Assembly (NCBI GenBank): GCA_027344745.1
Contig: DAHWIS010000053.1
Coordinates: forward strand, 1-5,300
From: Microcaldota archaeon
Lineage (GTDB): Archaea; Micrarchaeota; Micrarchaeia; Micrarchaeales; Micrarchaeaceae
Direction: 5' to 3'
Length of the DNA: 5,300 nt
The position numbers and the translations under genes were made by a program. Shown in pieces: positions 4,856 to 5,300 of this stretch; the stretch's first letter is position 1; each line of letters opens with the position of its first letter. Under the pieces are notes generated by a model. The model had not been told where the DNA came from and did no database searches. It worked only from the letters and a program-made list of their open reading frames with translations.

Positions 4856-5300
4856 TCATAGCTTTCCTATGTCTTTTACTACGTCTATGTCGAGAGTTTT
4901 GCTTCCTGCCTTCCAATTTGCAGGTATGGCGCACATGTGCCCGCTCTTTGCCGGGGCATCGTGCATCTGCTTTAGGCCCATAAATGCGTTAAATATATGT
5001 TCCGCATCCTTTCCCAGACCGTCGTTAAATACCGACAGGTACTGTATCCTGCCTTCGGGATCAAGTATGACTACGCCCCTTCTTGAAGCGCCCGATGACT
5101 CGTTCATGAAACCGAATGAGCTTGTTATTTTCTTTGTAAAATCCTCAATCATCGGTATCGTGCTCTCTTTTACCCTTGGTGATGTTTGCGCCCAGCCCTT
5201 ATGCGAGAATACGCTATCTGTGCTTATCGCATATAAATCAGCGCCATTGCTGTCAAACTGGCTTTTTATAGACATAAATGCCTCTATGTCTGTTGCGCAA
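4856..5300 (-). CDS. Peroxiredoxin, AhpC/Prx1 type (5' end cut by window edge)
   Basis: A thiol peroxidase that would reduce hydrogen peroxide and organic peroxides. The 147 visible codons begin exactly at the peroxidatic Cys (codon 5297-5299), reading CATDIEAF where the family has CPTEIEAF. The N-terminal strand region of about 45-50 residues lies outside the window. An ATG at 5275 is internal, not the start. Further signatures are AISTDSVFSHKGW, corresponding to the STDS-HxAW region, and RRGVVILDPEGRIQ, which supplies the conserved active-site Arg. Near the C terminus HMCAIPANWKAGSKTL contains the resolving Cys (codon 4931-4933), 122 residues after the peroxidatic Cys. That spacing fits a typical 2-Cys AhpC/Prx1 dimer (119 in bacterial AhpC). 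Two deviations are seen: Ala instead of Pro after the first Cys, and two extra residues in the usual VCPANW motif. It is probably a separate transcription unit from uL30. Confidence 0.93.
   Translation of the reverse strand, partial: CATDIEAFMSIKSQFDSNGADLYAISTDSVFSHKGWAQTSPRVKESTIPMIEDFTKKITSSFGFMNESSGASRRGVVILDPEGRIQYLSVFNDGLGKDAEHIFNAFMGLKQMHDAPAKSGHMCAIPANWKAGSKTLDIDVVKDIGKL

Noticed and set aside
1..5300. CRISPR array, insertion sequence, phage or defence genes
   Set aside because: No regular repeat-spacer pattern, terminal inverted repeats, transposase or defence-type domain is visible; the genes are core or housekeeping types plus one orphan.

Overview
The window looks archaeal. It carries a long archaeal/eukaryotic-type ribosomal protein uL30 fused head-to-tail (no gap) with an archaeal-type uL15, a beta-CASP nuclease of the archaeal CPSF class, a coiled-coil protein resembling a family widespread in archaea, and AT-rich TATA-like boxes instead of bacterial -35/-10 pairs. 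The moderate base composition, compact layout and short ribosomal proteins would suit a small-genome lineage such as the Micrarchaeota/DPANN group, but that placement is inference; no marker here settles it.

Every convincing gene is on the minus strand, so the transcription order runs from high to low coordinates. At 5300-4856 is the 3' part of a peroxiredoxin (AhpC/Prx1 type), cut by the window edge exactly at its peroxidatic cysteine. A 159-base gap (4855-4697) follows, holding probable promoter elements and a small palindrome. Then comes a close-packed series: uL30 (4696-4265), uL15 (4264-3869, start codon abutting the uL30 stop), a family 4 glycosyltransferase (3841-2675, 27 bases after uL15), a coiled-coil protein (2521-1880, possibly starting further upstream near 2623), and a beta-CASP RNase (1870-560, TTG start, ribosome binding site overlapping the previous stop). 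After a 118-base AT-rich gap lies a small, strongly basic, probably disordered protein of unknown function (441-22).

The uL30-uL15 pair is the tail of the archaeal spc-type ribosomal operon, but here it is detached from its usual neighbours: no S5 gene precedes uL30 and no secY follows uL15. Instead the pair is followed in the same direction by a lipid- or surface-glycan-type glycosyltransferase, then by the coiled-coil/RNase pair. The latter two are closely coupled (9-base spacing) and may act together in RNA metabolism. No RNA genes, mobile elements, CRISPR arrays or clear hairpin terminators were seen, and I found no strong evidence for a wholly new system. The points most worth checking are the rearranged ribosomal neighbourhood, the possible non-ATG start of the coiled-coil gene, the variant cysteine motifs of the peroxiredoxin, and the orphan basic protein.
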